A stretch of 64,000 nucleotides of DNA from JAENVT01 sp963773085 (GTDB lineage: Bacteria; Actinomycetota; Acidimicrobiia; Acidimicrobiales; Ilumatobacteraceae): the NCBI GenBank assembly GCA_963773085.1, contig CAVYZS010000011.1, positions 124,001 through 188,000 of the forward strand, written 5' to 3'. Positions 9,577 to 19,500 of this stretch are shown here, in pieces. The translations under genes and the position numbers were made by a program. Under the pieces are notes generated by a model. It had not been told where the DNA came from. It saw only the letters and a list, made by a program, of their open reading frames with translations, and searched no databases. Positions within the stretch are counted from its first letter, which is position 1. Every line of letters starts with the position of its first letter.

Positions 9577-11299
9577 GTGGCCGGCCTGCGTATCGCCCTT
9601 GCACAACTGAACCCGAAAGTCGGCGACCTCGACGGCAACGTCGCCAGGATCGTCGCTGCCTACGACCGTGCCGAAGCCGCCGGTTGCGACATCGTCGCGT
9701 TCACCGAACTGGCGATCACGGGGTATCCGCCGGAGGATCTGGTGTTGAAGGCGGGGTTCGTCGCCGACAACCTCGAAGCGCTGGCCAAGGTGGCGGCGCA
9801 CACCGGTCGATGCGCTGCAGTGGTCGGCTACGTTGCCGCCGACCGCGACATCTACAACGCGGCCGCGATCTGCGCCAACGGCGAGGTTCTGGGCACTTAC
9901 CGCAAGCGGTTGCTGCCGAACTACGCCGTCTTCGACGAGGCCCGCTACTTCACACCTGGTGCCGCCAGCGACCCGTACGAGTTGTACGTGATCGGCGGCG
10001 TCAAGGTCGGCATCAGCATCTGTGAAGACGTGTGGAGCCCGACCGGTCCGCTCGCCGACCAGGCTGCCGGCGGTGCCGAGTTGAACATCAACATCAACGG
10101 GTCGCCCTATCACTTCGGCAAGGCGGCCGACCGCGAACGGATGCTGGCCACCCGCGCTGCCGACGCCAGTTGTGCCCTCGTCTACGTCAACCAGGTGTGT
10201 GGGCAGGACGAGCTGGTCTTCGACGGTGGATCGATGGTCTTCGATGCCGACGGCAACCTCGTTGCACGTGCCGCGCAGTTCGTCGAGGAGTTGTTGATCA
10301 CCGATGTGCACATCGAGCCCGTCTACCGCAAGCGGCTGCTCGATCCGCGCGGCCGGCGCACGGAGGTCGAGATGCCGCTCGTCCACGTCTCCGACGCCCC
10401 CCTCGGGCGCGATGTCACGCCCGCGGCTTCGCCGGATCGCGCCCAAGCTGGCCGCCGACGGCGAGTTGTACGAGGCGCTGGTGCTCGGCACGGGTGATTA
10501 CGTGCGCAAGAACGGCTTCACCGATGTCGTCGTCGGCCTTTCGGGCGGCATCGATTCCACCCTGGTGGCGTGCATCGCCGTCGACGCCCTCGGCGCCGAC
10601 CACGTTCATGGTGTCTCGATGCCGTCGCGCTATTCGAGTGAGGGCTCGAAGAGCGATGCCGCCGATCTGGCGCTCGCGCTCGGCATCGATTTTCGCACCA
10701 TCGCCATCGAGCCGGCGTTCACTGCCTACCTCGACATGACAGCGCAATCGTTCACTGGCAAGCCTGCCGATCTCACCGAGGAGAACCTGCAGAGCCGGGT
10801 TCGCGGGGCGACGCTGATGGCGCTGTCGAACAAGTTCGGTTGGATGGTGTTGACCACCGGCAACAAGAGCGAGATGGCCGTGGGCTACTTCACGCTGTAC
10901 GGCGATTCGGTCGGTGGCTACGGTGTCATCAAGGACGTGTTGAAGACTCGGGTCTACGAGCTGTGTCGGTACTACAACCGGCGTGCCGGGCGCGACGTCA
11001 TCAGCGAGAATGTGATCACCAAACCGCCGTCGGCAGAGCTGCGCGCCGACCAGCGCGACGACCAGAGCCTGCCGCCGTACGAGCTGCTCGATCCGATCCT
11101 CGAGCTGTACGTCGAGGAAGACCGCACCGCATCGGAGATCATCGAGCTCGGCCACGACGAGGCGATGGTTCGGCGCATCACTCGCCTCGTCGACGTGATG
11201 GAGTACAAGCGACGCCAGTGCCCGCCAGGGGTACGTGTGAGCCTGAAGGCCTTCGGCAAAGATCGCCGTCTGCCGATCACCAACGCATATCGCGGATGA
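9577..11299 (+). CDS. nadE: Glutamine-dependent NAD+ synthetase (one frame break)
   Basis: Last step of NAD synthesis: amidation of deamido-NAD using ammonia from glutamine. An N-terminal nitrilase-type amidase domain (FTELAITGYPPEDL with Glu, YRKRLLPNYAVFDE with Lys, SICEDVW with Cys) is followed by the ATP pyrophosphatase domain with the loop GLSGGIDSTLVA. A +1 break at about 10431, in ACGCCCGCGG, splits the domains; one base fewer gives 573 residues, the normal length. The gene is normally essential, so the break argues for a sequencing error. GTG start, probably leaderless. Convergent with the MFS gene, whose stop codon abuts at 11300. Confidence 0.93.
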
Positions 11300-12544
11300 T
11301 CAGCCGCGGCGGCCAGTCGCCGACAAGGTGATCGTGACGACGCCCACGGATGCCAGGGCCGCGGCGATGGCTGCCGGCCAACCGATGCCGTAACTGGAGT
11401 ACATACGAGTCGCCGGCACCGACATCACGGCTCGTCCGATCGTGTCGACGCCGATCAGCAGCCCGAGCCCGCGTGCCGGCGCACCGGGGACCAGGCCCGT
11501 ACCGAGCGAGATCGCACTGACGACGGAGAACTCGAAGCCCAGAACACCGATCGCCAACAGGGCGACGCCGAGCACGAGGTGCTGGTGCCCCAGCGCCAGG
11601 CCTGCACTTGCCGGGACCATCAATGCCGCACCCATCGCGACCGAACGACGCTTGCCCCAGACATCGGTGAAGCGGGCGACCGACAGCGTGGCGATCAATT
11701 CACTGGCGCCGAGCAGGAACGTGACCACCGATAGTCCGGCAGGCGTCAGCCCGAACTCGTCCTCCAGCCAGCTCCCGAAGGTGACGATCAGCGTATGACT
11801 GGCCGCGGTGATCGCGAAGCCGGACATCAGCACCAGCCAACCGCGGGGAATGAGGCGACCGTGCGCCGCTCGGGGGTGTGCGGCACTGTGCCGGGGCTGC
11901 GGGGACGGCGACTCGATTCGACCGATCACCACGAAGGCCATGCAGGTCATGGCGACCGCACCTGTGAGGTAACCCACCCGCCAGTTCGAAACGGCGGTCA
12001 CCAGGCCCATCAGGGTGACCCCGATCAGCAGTCCGAAGGCCCACGACACCTCGATCAGGCCCGTCACGCGCCCGCGGCGGTCGTAGGGCACGTGCTTGGC
12101 GATCCAGGCGCCGATCCCCAGGTAGAAGGTGGTGTTTCCCTGCCCGATGACCACCAGGGCGACAGTCAGCATCGCCACCCCTTGCGTCGCCGCGGCCATG
12201 AGGGTTCCGGTGATCACCGCGCAGACTCCGATGACGACGGCGCGGCGGGCACCCAGTCGATCGACCACGCGGCCGATCATCGGTGAAGCGAGCCCGAACA
12301 GCTCGGAGATGGCGATCGCCACCCCGATGTCGGCCAGACGCACGTCCAGTCCCCGGGCGATCGTGGCGATGAAGGGCCCGACGAAGCGGTAGCAGGCGTT
12401 GGACGTCGTTCGGGCAGCGGCGAAGGCCGTGAGATTGTGCCGCACCTCGGGGGCGTAGGAATCGTCCAACACGCGACCGAGCACGACATTCGACACTAAC
12501 GCCGCGTCTGGGCGAATGCTGAGCGGAAATGCTGCTGTCGTCAT
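11300..12544 (-). CDS. Major facilitator superfamily transporter
   Basis: A 414-residue membrane protein with about 12 hydrophobic segments. A conserved MFS loop motif is visible between helices 2 and 3 (GRVVDRLGARRAV) and a matching one in the second half (ARFTDVWGKRRS). ATG 12544 is preferred over the upstream codon at 12568. It is divergent from the aspartokinase gene. The cargo cannot be read from sequence; drug or metabolite efflux is possible. Confidence 0.8.
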   Translation of the reverse strand: MTTAAFPLSIRPDAALVSNVVLGRVLDDSYAPEVRHNLTAFAAARTTSNACYRFVGPFIATIARGLDVRLADIGVAIAISELFGLASPMIGRVVDRLGARRAVVIGVCAVITGTLMAAATQGVAMLTVALVVIGQGNTTFYLGIGAWIAKHVPYDRRGRVTGLIEVSWAFGLLIGVTLMGLVTAVSNWRVGYLTGAVAMTCMAFVVIGRIESPSPQPRHSAAHPRAAHGRLIPRGWLVLMSGFAITAASHTLIVTFGSWLEDEFGLTPAGLSVVTFLLGASELIATLSVARFTDVWGKRRSVAMGAALMVPASAGLALGHQHLVLGVALLAIGVLGFEFSVVSAISLGTGLVPGAPARGLGLLIGVDTIGRAVMSVPATRMYSSYGIGWPAAIAAALASVGVVTITLSATGRRG

Positions 12545-12576
12545 GCAACGCCGCACGACGTTCGGCACGAACTCGC

Positions 12577-12582
12577 TAACCT
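12577..12582 (+). promoter_or_regulatory. -10 element, leaderless promoter of lysC
   Basis: TAACCT ends 9 nt before GTG 12592. The spacing supports 12592 rather than the GTG at 12583 as the start. Confidence 0.5.
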
Positions 12583-12591
12583 GTGGACCCC

Positions 12592-13842
12592 GTGGCCCTG
12601 ATCGTTCAGAAATACGGCGGTACCTCCGTCGCCGACCCCGATCGCATGCGTGCCGTCGCCGAGAACGTCGCCTTCACCCGCCGCCACGGCCACGATGTCG
12701 TCGTCGTGCCGAGCGCGATGGGCAAGACCACCGACAACCTCATCAAGCTGGCCAACGAGGTGTCGAAGACCCAACCCGGCCGCGAAATGGACATGTTGAT
12801 CACCACGGGCGAACGCGTGTCGATGTCGCTGCTGTGCATGGCACTGGCCGACCTCGGCATCGAAGCGGTCAGCTTCACCGGCAGTCAGGCCGGCATCATC
12901 ACCGACGCGGTGCACACCAAGGCGAAGATCCTGGAGGTCAAGGGCGATCGTGTGCGCGAGGGGCTGGCCGCCGGCAAGGTGTGCGTCGTCGCCGGATTCC
13001 AGGGCATCAGCCTGCATAAGGAGATCACGTCGCTCGGGCGCGGCGGAAGCGATACGACGGCGGTCGCGCTCGCTGCGTCGCTGGGCGCCGACAGTTGCGA
13101 GATCTACACCGATGTCACCGGCGTGTTCTCCGCCGACCCGCGCATCGTGCCGCAGGCTCGCAAGCTGGCCCACGTCAACTTCGACGAAATGCTCGAAATG
13201 GCCGGCGCAGGCAGCAAGGTTCTGGCGCTCCGCAGCGTCGAGTTCGCCCGCAACCACAACGTCCCCATTCATGTCCGCTCGGCCTTCACGTGGGAGCCGG
13301 GCACATGGGTCACCGATCAGGAGCCAAGCATGGAAGAGCCGATCATCTCGGGTGTGGTCACCGACACCAGCGAATCGAAGGTGACCATCATCGCCGTCCC
13401 CGACCGGCCCGGCATCTCGGCCGCGCTGTTCGAGCCGCTCGCCGCGGCCAACGTCAACGTTGACATGATCGTGCAGAACACGTCGCAGGACGGCAAGACC
13501 GACATCAGCTTCACCATGCCGAAGGCCGACATGGCGACGGCCGAGTCGATCGTCAGTCGTGTCGCAGCCGAGATCGGCGCCAGCGGTGTCAACCACGACG
13601 ACGACATCGCCAAGATCAGCCTCGTCGGCGCGGGCATGAAGACCAGTCCGGGAATTGCTGCCAAGATGTTCCGCACCCTGGCCGACGAGTCGGTCAACAT
13701 CGAGATGATCTCGACCTCGACCATCCGCATCAGCGTGGTCACAGCATTCGCCGATCTCGAGCGGGCTGCTCGGGCGCTGCACACCGCGTTCGGGCTCGAT
13801 TCCGGCCAGGCCTACTCCGCCCCGTTGCCGGAGCGGAAGTAG
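12592..13842 (+). CDS. lysC: Aspartate kinase
   Basis: First step of the aspartate pathway (lysine, threonine, methionine, diaminopimelate). 416 residues. The kinase domain has VQKYGGTSV at the N-terminus, the VVVPSAMGKTTDNL strand, TTGERVS and GRGGSDTTAVALAA. Two C-terminal ACT domains follow (about residues 265-330 and 345-405), with VPDRPGISAALF and ISLVGAGM; they normally bind feedback inhibitors. GTG 12592 gives the standard MALIVQKYGG start. asd lies about 0.9 kb downstream on the same strand, separated by a methyltransferase gene. Confidence 0.95.
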   Translation: MALIVQKYGGTSVADPDRMRAVAENVAFTRRHGHDVVVVPSAMGKTTDNLIKLANEVSKTQPGREMDMLITTGERVSMSLLCMALADLGIEAVSFTGSQAGIITDAVHTKAKILEVKGDRVREGLAAGKVCVVAGFQGISLHKEITSLGRGGSDTTAVALAASLGADSCEIYTDVTGVFSADPRIVPQARKLAHVNFDEMLEMAGAGSKVLALRSVEFARNHNVPIHVRSAFTWEPGTWVTDQEPSMEEPIISGVVTDTSESKVTIIAVPDRPGISAALFEPLAAANVNVDMIVQNTSQDGKTDISFTMPKADMATAESIVSRVAAEIGASGVNHDDDIAKISLVGAGMKTSPGIAAKMFRTLADESVNIEMISTSTIRISVVTAFADLERAARALHTAFGLDSGQAYSAPLPERK

Positions 13843-13852
13843 CCAACGCCGT

Positions 13853-14674
13853 ATGCGACGCAATCACGTCCCGTGGCGAGCTGCGGGCACCACCTCCGAA
13901 CAGAAGCGATCAGCCGATGAAGTGGTGCGTGAGACAGGATGGGTGTTCAACAATCAGACCGGCAGCGATCTCAACCTGGCCGAGTTCGTCGATACCGGCA
14001 ACCACGAGACGCTCGCCTATCTGACTGCCTTCGGGTTGGGCGACGATCCGCACGGCTCGCAGACACTCGTCGAGATCGGTTCAGGGATCGGGCGCATGAC
14101 CGCCAGCTTCACCCGGCTGTTCGGGCGAGTGGTTGCGTGCGATCTCGATGCCGCGTTCCTCGAACGGTGTCGCGAAACCGTCGCCCAGTTCGGCCGTCCC
14201 GAGCGGTTGCAGACGAGCCCGGTCGCCGATGGCCGCAGCATCGCCCTGGCCGACGACACGGCCGACCTGGCCTTCAGCTACATCACGTTCCAGCATTGTC
14301 ACCACGACGACGCGTTGGCGTTGACGGCCGAGGCCGTGCGGGTGGTGCACACCGGCGGTCACGTGGTGCTGAACTACCGCACCTGGACGGCCAGCGACGT
14401 CATGCTGTGGCCCGCCGGCAAGATCGTGCGTGCGTTGTGGCGAGTCCCCAAACTCGGCCCGGCCATCTCCAAGCGCCGTTCCGTCGCCCGACTCGGGTGG
14501 CAGGCCAACCGTCTCTCACCGAACGAGGTGATGGCAGCCGTCAGTTCGAAGTTGAGCCATGTCCAGCTCTTCCGATCCCCGAAACGCCACAGCTTTGCCA
14601 TCGACGGCGCGTCCGAGGAGACATTCGAAGGCGTGCACCGCAGTCACTGGTGGCTCGTCGCCACAGTCCGCTGA
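13853..14674 (+). CDS. Class I SAM-dependent methyltransferase
   Basis: A 273-residue protein. The Rossmann motif I reads LVEIGSGIGRMT, motif II has the acidic VVACDLDAAFLE, and the later strand reads ADLAFSYITFQHC. The start lies 10 nt after lysC, so it is probably co-transcribed with it, although nothing in the sequence links its function to amino-acid synthesis. The methyl acceptor is unknown. Confidence 0.78.
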   Translation: MRRNHVPWRAAGTTSEQKRSADEVVRETGWVFNNQTGSDLNLAEFVDTGNHETLAYLTAFGLGDDPHGSQTLVEIGSGIGRMTASFTRLFGRVVACDLDAAFLERCRETVAQFGRPERLQTSPVADGRSIALADDTADLAFSYITFQHCHHDDALALTAEAVRVVHTGGHVVLNYRTWTASDVMLWPAGKIVRALWRVPKLGPAISKRRSVARLGWQANRLSPNEVMAAVSSKLSHVQLFRSPKRHSFAIDGASEETFEGVHRSHWWLVATVR

Positions 14675-14770
14675 CCCATTGCGATGAGTGATGAGCCGCG
14701 CCGGGAGGCTCACGTCTCATCGCCGGGCTTCGGGGGCGAAATTCGGGGGGCACGGGTGGTGGCCCGGCGT

Positions 14771-14776
14771 TAGCCT
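14771..14776 (+). promoter_or_regulatory. -10 element, leaderless promoter of asd
   Basis: TAGCCT ends 7 nt before ATG 14784; no ribosome site. Same arrangement as nadE. Confidence 0.6.
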
Positions 14777-14783
14777 TTGGGAC

Positions 14784-15803
14784 ATGAAGATTGGTGTCGT
14801 CGGTGCAACCGGCCAGGTCGGCGCGGTCATGCGTCAGGTCCTGGCTGAACGCAGCTTTCCCGTCTCGCAGATCCGCTACTTCGCCTCGGCCCGCTCCGCA
14901 GGCACCACCTTGGAGTGGAAGGGCGAGCGGATCACGGTCGAGGATGCGGCGATCGCCGATCCGACCGGCCTCGACATCGCCCTGTTCTCGTCGGGGGCCA
15001 CATCGTCGCGTGAGTTGGCACCGAGGTTCGCCGCCGCCGGTGTGATCGTGATCGACAACTCGTCGGCGTGGCGGATGGATCCCGATGTTCCGCTGATCGT
15101 CAGCGAGGTCAATCCTGGTGAGATCGCCAACGCCCGCAAGGGGATCATCGCCAACCCCAACTGCACCACGATGGCTGCCATGCCGGTGCTCAAGCCGTTG
15201 CACGACGAGGCCGGTCTGGTGCGGATGATCGCGGCCACCTACCAGGCGGTCAGTGGCGCAGGTCTGGCCGGGGTCGACGAGCTCGACAAGCAGGTTCGTG
15301 AGGTGGTCGATCACGCCCGATTGCTGACCCACGACGGTGCTGCCGTGCCGTTCCCGTCGCCGAACAAGTTCGCCAAACCGATCGCCTTCAACGTGCTGCC
15401 GTACGCCGGCAAGTACGTCGATGACGGTTCGTTGGAGACCGACGAAGAGCAGAAGCTGCGCAACGAGAGCCGCAAGATCCTGGCCATCCCCGACTTGCGG
15501 GTCAGCGGTACGTGCGTGCGGGTGCCCGTGTTCACCGGGCACTCACTGAGCATCAATGCCGAATTCGAACGGCCGATCACCGTGGCACGGGCGATCGAAG
15601 TACTCGGGGTCGCGCCCGGCGTCGTACTCAGCGACGTGCCGACGCCTCTCGAAGCCGCAGGTCAGGATCCCAGCTACGTAGGGCGCATTCGCCAGGACAC
15701 CTCGATCGACGGGGGTCGTGGCCTGGCGCTGTTCGTCAGCAACGACAACCTCCGCAAGGGTGCCGCGCTCAACGCCGTGCAGATCGCCGAGCTGTTCCTC
15801 TAG
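14784..15803 (+). CDS. asd: Aspartate-semialdehyde dehydrogenase
   Basis: Second common step of the aspartate pathway, reducing aspartyl phosphate with NADPH. 339 residues. The nucleotide loop is VVGATGQVG; the catalytic cysteine is in IIANPNCTTMA; the substrate region has QAVSGAG and the C-terminal His lies in PVFTGHS. Start from its own leaderless-type promoter. It ends overlapping by 4 nt with the convergent mazG-like gene. Confidence 0.95.
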   Translation: MKIGVVGATGQVGAVMRQVLAERSFPVSQIRYFASARSAGTTLEWKGERITVEDAAIADPTGLDIALFSSGATSSRELAPRFAAAGVIVIDNSSAWRMDPDVPLIVSEVNPGEIANARKGIIANPNCTTMAAMPVLKPLHDEAGLVRMIAATYQAVSGAGLAGVDELDKQVREVVDHARLLTHDGAAVPFPSPNKFAKPIAFNVLPYAGKYVDDGSLETDEEQKLRNESRKILAIPDLRVSGTCVRVPVFTGHSLSINAEFERPITVARAIEVLGVAPGVVLSDVPTPLEAAGQDPSYVGRIRQDTSIDGGRGLALFVSNDNLRKGAALNAVQIAELFL

Positions 15804-16081
15804 TCGCAGGCGCAGGGAATCGAGACGCAACGCGGACAGCCGTTGGCGTAGCGCTGCGATGCCTCGCCGAGGTTCACACCGAGCTGGTTGGCCAGCGACG
15901 CCAGCCACGCCAACACGTCGGCGAACTCATGCACTTGCTGCTCGTGCGAGCCCTTGCGCACGGCCTGGGCCAGTTCGCCGACCTCCTCGGCCAGCCAGGC
16001 GACGGAGCTCGGCACCCCGCGAGCCCGATCGCGCTCGCCGAAGGTTGCGTCGATCTGGCGTTGGAGGTCGTCGAGGTCCAC
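15800..16081 (-). CDS. MazG-like nucleotide pyrophosphohydrolase
   Basis: A 93-residue all-alpha NTP pyrophosphohydrolase-like protein. The metal-binding residues are in AEEVGELAQA and EFADVLAWLASL (the ExxE...ExxD pattern of MazG). The C-terminus CPRCVSIPCACD carries four cysteines, suggesting a small metal-binding tail. Likely a house-cleaning enzyme for non-canonical nucleotides; substrate unknown. Start GTG 16081. Confidence 0.82.
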   Translation of the reverse strand: MDLDDLQRQIDATFGERDRARGVPSSVAWLAEEVGELAQAVRKGSHEQQVHEFADVLAWLASLANQLGVNLGEASQRYANGCPRCVSIPCACD

Positions 16082-16087
16082 GCAGCG

Positions 16088-16093
16088 AGGCTA
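16088..16093 (-). promoter_or_regulatory. -10 element, leaderless promoter of the mazG-like gene
   Basis: TAGCCT on the minus strand, 6 nt before GTG 16081. No ribosome site. Confidence 0.6.
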
Positions 16094-16163
16094 GCGGTGG
16101 GGGTTCTAGGGTGATCATCGAAGGTGACGGAGAAGTCCAGCGTTTGAATCAGGAGGTCGGCTC

Positions 16164-16988
16164 GTGGCCGAAGAGGAGTTGCCGCCGCTGGCGGTGGTTA
16201 CGGGCGGAAGCGCCGGGATCGGTTTGGCCACAGCCGAGGCCTTGGGACGACGCGGTTGGCGCGTGCTCATCTGCTCCCGATCCGAGGCGTCCGGTCGCGT
16301 CGCCGAGGCGAGTCTGATCTCGGAGGGCATCGAGGCTCGATGGCTCATGGCCGACGTCGCCGATGTCGACCAACTCGAGCACGTCGCCGAGGTGGCCGCT
16401 CGACATCCGTCCCGGTTGGCAGCGTGGGTCAACAACGCCGGACGTCCGCTGGTGAAGGACTCGCTCACGATCTCCGTCGAGGAGTGGGACGACGTGTTCC
16501 GCACGAACGTCCGGTCAGCCTTCTTCGGAGCCCAGGCAGCAGCCCGGGTCATGATGAAACACGGCGGCGGGGTGATCGTCAACGTCAGCTCCATCCATGG
16601 CCAGATCGGTTCTCCCGGTCGAGTTGCCTACACGAGCTCCAAGCACGCCGTCGAGGGACTCACCAAGGCACTCGCCGTCGAGTGGGGTCGCGCGGGTGTA
16701 CGTGTCGTGGGGATCGCGCCCGGGTACATCGATACGGAGTTGCTCCGTACCGCGCAACGAACGGGAAACTTCAGCATGGAGCAGGTGGCGCAGCGCGTGC
16801 CTTTGGGACGCATCGGCACCGTCGACGACGTGGGCAATGCGATCGCGCTGCTGTGCTCTCCCGAGCTTCGATACGTGAATGGTGCCACGCTCGTTCTGGA
16901 CGGAGGCTTCGTCGCCCACGGGAGTTTCGAGGTCCTGGGCCCGCGTGAGCCAGTCACCGAGTCTCCGGAAGCGGCGGAGAATCGGTGA
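16164..16988 (+). CDS. Short-chain dehydrogenase/reductase
   Basis: A 274-residue classical SDR: TGGSAGIG cofactor loop, NNAG, VNVSSIHG with the catalytic Ser, and YTSSK with Tyr and Lys. The C-terminus NGATLVLDGGFVAHG is typical. GTG start with AGGAGG nearby. A Glu/Pro-rich tail of about 25 residues extends beyond the usual end. Substrate unknown. Confidence 0.85.
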   Translation: MAEEELPPLAVVTGGSAGIGLATAEALGRRGWRVLICSRSEASGRVAEASLISEGIEARWLMADVADVDQLEHVAEVAARHPSRLAAWVNNAGRPLVKDSLTISVEEWDDVFRTNVRSAFFGAQAAARVMMKHGGGVIVNVSSIHGQIGSPGRVAYTSSKHAVEGLTKALAVEWGRAGVRVVGIAPGYIDTELLRTAQRTGNFSMEQVAQRVPLGRIGTVDDVGNAIALLCSPELRYVNGATLVLDGGFVAHGSFEVLGPREPVTESPEAAENR

Positions 16989-17013
16989 CTCGCTGAGGCC
17001 GGAAGGCCTTCGC

Positions 17014-17091
17014 TGGTCGGGGTGGGGAGATTTGAACTCCCGACCTCCACGTCCCGAACGTGGCACGCTAACCAAGCTGCGCTACACCCCG
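17014..17091 (-). tRNA. tRNA-Pro (anticodon CGG)
   Basis: Cloverleaf on the minus strand: acceptor CGGGGTG/CACCCCG, anticodon stem CCACG/CGTGG around loop TTCGGGA (anticodon CGG, codon CCG), T arm with GTTCAAAT. The 3' CCA is encoded (17014-17016). A TAGATT -10 lies at 17113-17118, outside the mature tRNA. Confidence 0.93.
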
Positions 17092-17107
17092 TAAGTGCCC
17101 GAGCAAT

Positions 17108-17528
17108 CTACCCGACGGTGGCCGGTACTTCCTCAGGCGATTCCAGTGGGGCGGCTCGGCGGCGCCGGTCGAGGATCGCCCGCGCCGCTCGCTTCAGGCT
17201 CAGCGGGTCGAGCGGCTTCACCAGGTAGCGATCGGCCGCACAGCGCTTGGCGAGGTGGACGTCGGCCTGGCGATCGAGCAGCATCAGCACCGTCACGTGG
17301 GGCAGAGCCCCAGCGCTCTCGTCGAGGCGCAGCGCTCATCGTGACGGCCATTCCACCCATCGAGCCGATCTGCAGATCGAGCACGACGAGGTCGGGCGTG
17401 CGCTGCTTGACGACGCCGGCGACGTCGCGGCCGTTGCGGCACACGGTGAACGACACATCGGGCCCGCCGAGCGCGGCGGCGATGTCGTTGAGAACGTGGT
17501 CGGCGTCGGTGCCCACCAAGATGTGCAC
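17108..17528 (-). CDS. CheY-like receiver domain protein (one frame break)
   Basis: A single-domain response regulator, 139 residues after repair. Phospho-acceptor region VVLDLQIGSMGG; conserved lysine in RYLVKPLDP. A +1 break at about 17335 separates the halves; removing one base in ATGAGCGCTG restores a continuous alpha/beta fold with the strand HVTVLMLL. The serine/alanine-rich tail carries no output domain. It lies 22 nt downstream of the ArsA pair, same strand. Partner kinase not in the window. Confidence 0.75.
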
Positions 17529-17549
17529 GGCGTCGACCCTACCGGCTCG

Positions 17550-18633
17550 TCACCGGAGCGCGGAGCCAGCGAACAGCAAGGAGCGGATCTGGTCGAGACC
17601 GTCGAGGTCGTGTACGTCGCCGGGCAGCAGCGGTACCCAGGTCGGCTGCCTGCCCCGTCTCGTCGACCAGCGGGGAGATGTTCTCGTGCTCGCCGATCGA
17701 CAGCGCGTGCAGTTCCGCCTGGTTGTCGTACAGCGTGGCACTCTGGGCACCGCGTGGGCGTTGCCGGTCGGCACGCCGAAGTCGGGTGTCGCCCGGTTGA
17801 CGATGACGGCACCGACTGCCGAGATCCTTCTCGACCAAACGCTCGGCGAAGAAGCGGGCTTCGTCGATGGTGTCGACACGCGGCGAGGCCACCAGCACGA
17901 AGCGTGTGGTCTCACCGTGAAGGAGTTCGATCACGTCGTCGGCGCGTTGGCGGAACCCGGTCTCCATCCCGTCGAACGACTGGAAGAACGCGACGGCGTC
18001 GGCCAGTACCTCGGTACCGATCACCTTGCCGATCGAGCGCAACAGAGGCTGGGCGGCGATGCTCAGCACACGCAGGCCACGGCGCGTCGGCATCATCATC
18101 AACTTGAACATCGGGTGATCGAGGAATCGGGCCAGCGTGCGCGGCGCGTCGAGGAAGTCGAGAGCGTTGCGCGTCGGTGGGGTGTCGACGATGACGACGT
18201 CGAAGCGGTCGTCGAGGTGCAGCGCCAGCAGTCGCTCGGCAGCCATGTACTCCTGAGTGCCGCCGAGCGAACCGGCGATGTTGCGGTAGAACGAATTGGT
18301 CAGGATTCGCTGTGCCTGCTCGGGAGTCGGTCGCGTTGGCCAGGACCAGTCCGTCGAAGGTCGTGGCCGTGTCGAGCATCAGCGCCCACAACTCGCCGGG
18401 ACCGTCGCAGACCCCTGACGTGAGCCGGATCGGATCGTTGGTCAACCCCCCGGGCACTCCGAGTGCATCGGCGAGCCGCTTGGCAGGATCGATGGTGACG
18501 ACGACACAGCGGCGTCCGTTGCGCGCGCCGCCTGCAGCCCGAGCGCCGCCGCCGAGGTGGTCTTGCCGACTCCGCCGGAGCCGCAGCACACCACGACGTC
18601 GGCCGTCGAGATCAAGGCGTCGAGGTCGCTCAT
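17550..18633 (-). CDS. ArsA/Get3-like ATPase, second of pair (about five frame breaks)
   Basis: Resembles the actinobacterial Rv3680-type anion-transporter-like ATPase. P-loop CCGSGGVGKTT (without the signature first lysine of the ArsA loop, as usual in this branch), then TIDPAKRLADALG and the switch strand VVIVDTPPTRNALDFL. Later pieces include VGAVIVNRATPDFG and LGD-type C-terminal strands (VPLLPGDVHDL). Breaks near 18340, 17818 and 17643 are +1; those near 18525 and 17752 are +2 (or -1). Repaired length is about 359 residues. ATG 18633 overlaps the stop of the first ATPase (ATGA), so the two are translationally coupled and probably form a heteromer. Confidence 0.72.
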
Positions 18634-19498
18634 TCCTGCTTCCCCAGGCGCATCGGCCAGCTCCTCGATCGCGTCGCTGCCGAGAGCCGGGGAGGCAACG
18701 AGCGGCAGGCGTAGCTGTTCGAGGTCGAGCGCCCCGGCGAGCCGCAACGTCTCGCGCCGATGGAGCTCGCGCCGCGGCGTTGCGGAAGTCGGCCGCGGCA
18801 CGTAGCGGCGTGCTCGAGCGGAGCCAGCTCTGCCGGCAGATCGTCGCCCTCGTCGAAGGCATTGACCACGACAGGCCCGAGCCGCAGACCGCCTTCGTGC
18901 TCCAGCGCGTTCGCCGTCTCGATGACCTCGTTGACCGGTGTGGTCTCGGGCAGCGTCACCAGGATCACCTGGCTGCGTCGTCGGGTCGAACAACAGCTCG
19001 GCGACGTCGGCGGCCTGGCTCCGTATCGGTCCGCCGCGCACCAGCTTCAACAAGTTGGCCGGCGCCATCAGGAACGTGACGGCGTGACCGGCGGCGGGGC
19101 CGTCGACGACGATCAGGTCGTAGGAGCCGGTTTGTTCGAGTTGCTTGATCTTGCCGAGCACGACGATGTCGTCGATGCCAGGTGCCGCCGTGGCCACGAC
19201 TTCGATCACGCCGCTCGTGGCCAGTCGTTTGGCGACGCGACCGAGTCCGTGGGTGTCGAGGTACTCGGCGAGCGCTGCGGTCGGAGTCGAGCGCGAGGCA
19301 GTGGATGTCGTCGCCCACCAGCGAGGCCAGGGTCGGCTTGCCGTCGAGCTCGACGACGAGCACACGAAGTCCCCGATCGGCTGCCGCGCGAGCCAAAACC
19401 GCGGTTACCGTGGTCTTCCCGACGCCCCCCTTGCCAGCAACGATGGCAACGTGGGCGTCGGTCAGGAACTGCAGCGGATTCACGCTCTTCGGAGGCAC
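18630..19498 (-). CDS. ArsA/Get3-like ATPase, first of pair (about five frame breaks)
   Basis: Rv3679-like member of the pair. Starts GTG 19498 with IVAGKGGVGKTTVTAVLARAA, then the LVVELDGKP strand, DLIVVDGPAAGHAVTFL (switch II), VILVTLPETTPVNEV and VVVNAFDEGDDL. The end reads ELHRRETLRLAGALD, LRLPLVASPALG and a final ADALGKQE. Breaks near 19285, 18978, 18815, 18765 and 18650 are all +1; repaired length is about 287 residues, a little short. Shares a 2-bp gap with the divergent nfeD gene. Confidence 0.72.
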
Positions 19499-19500
19499 TT

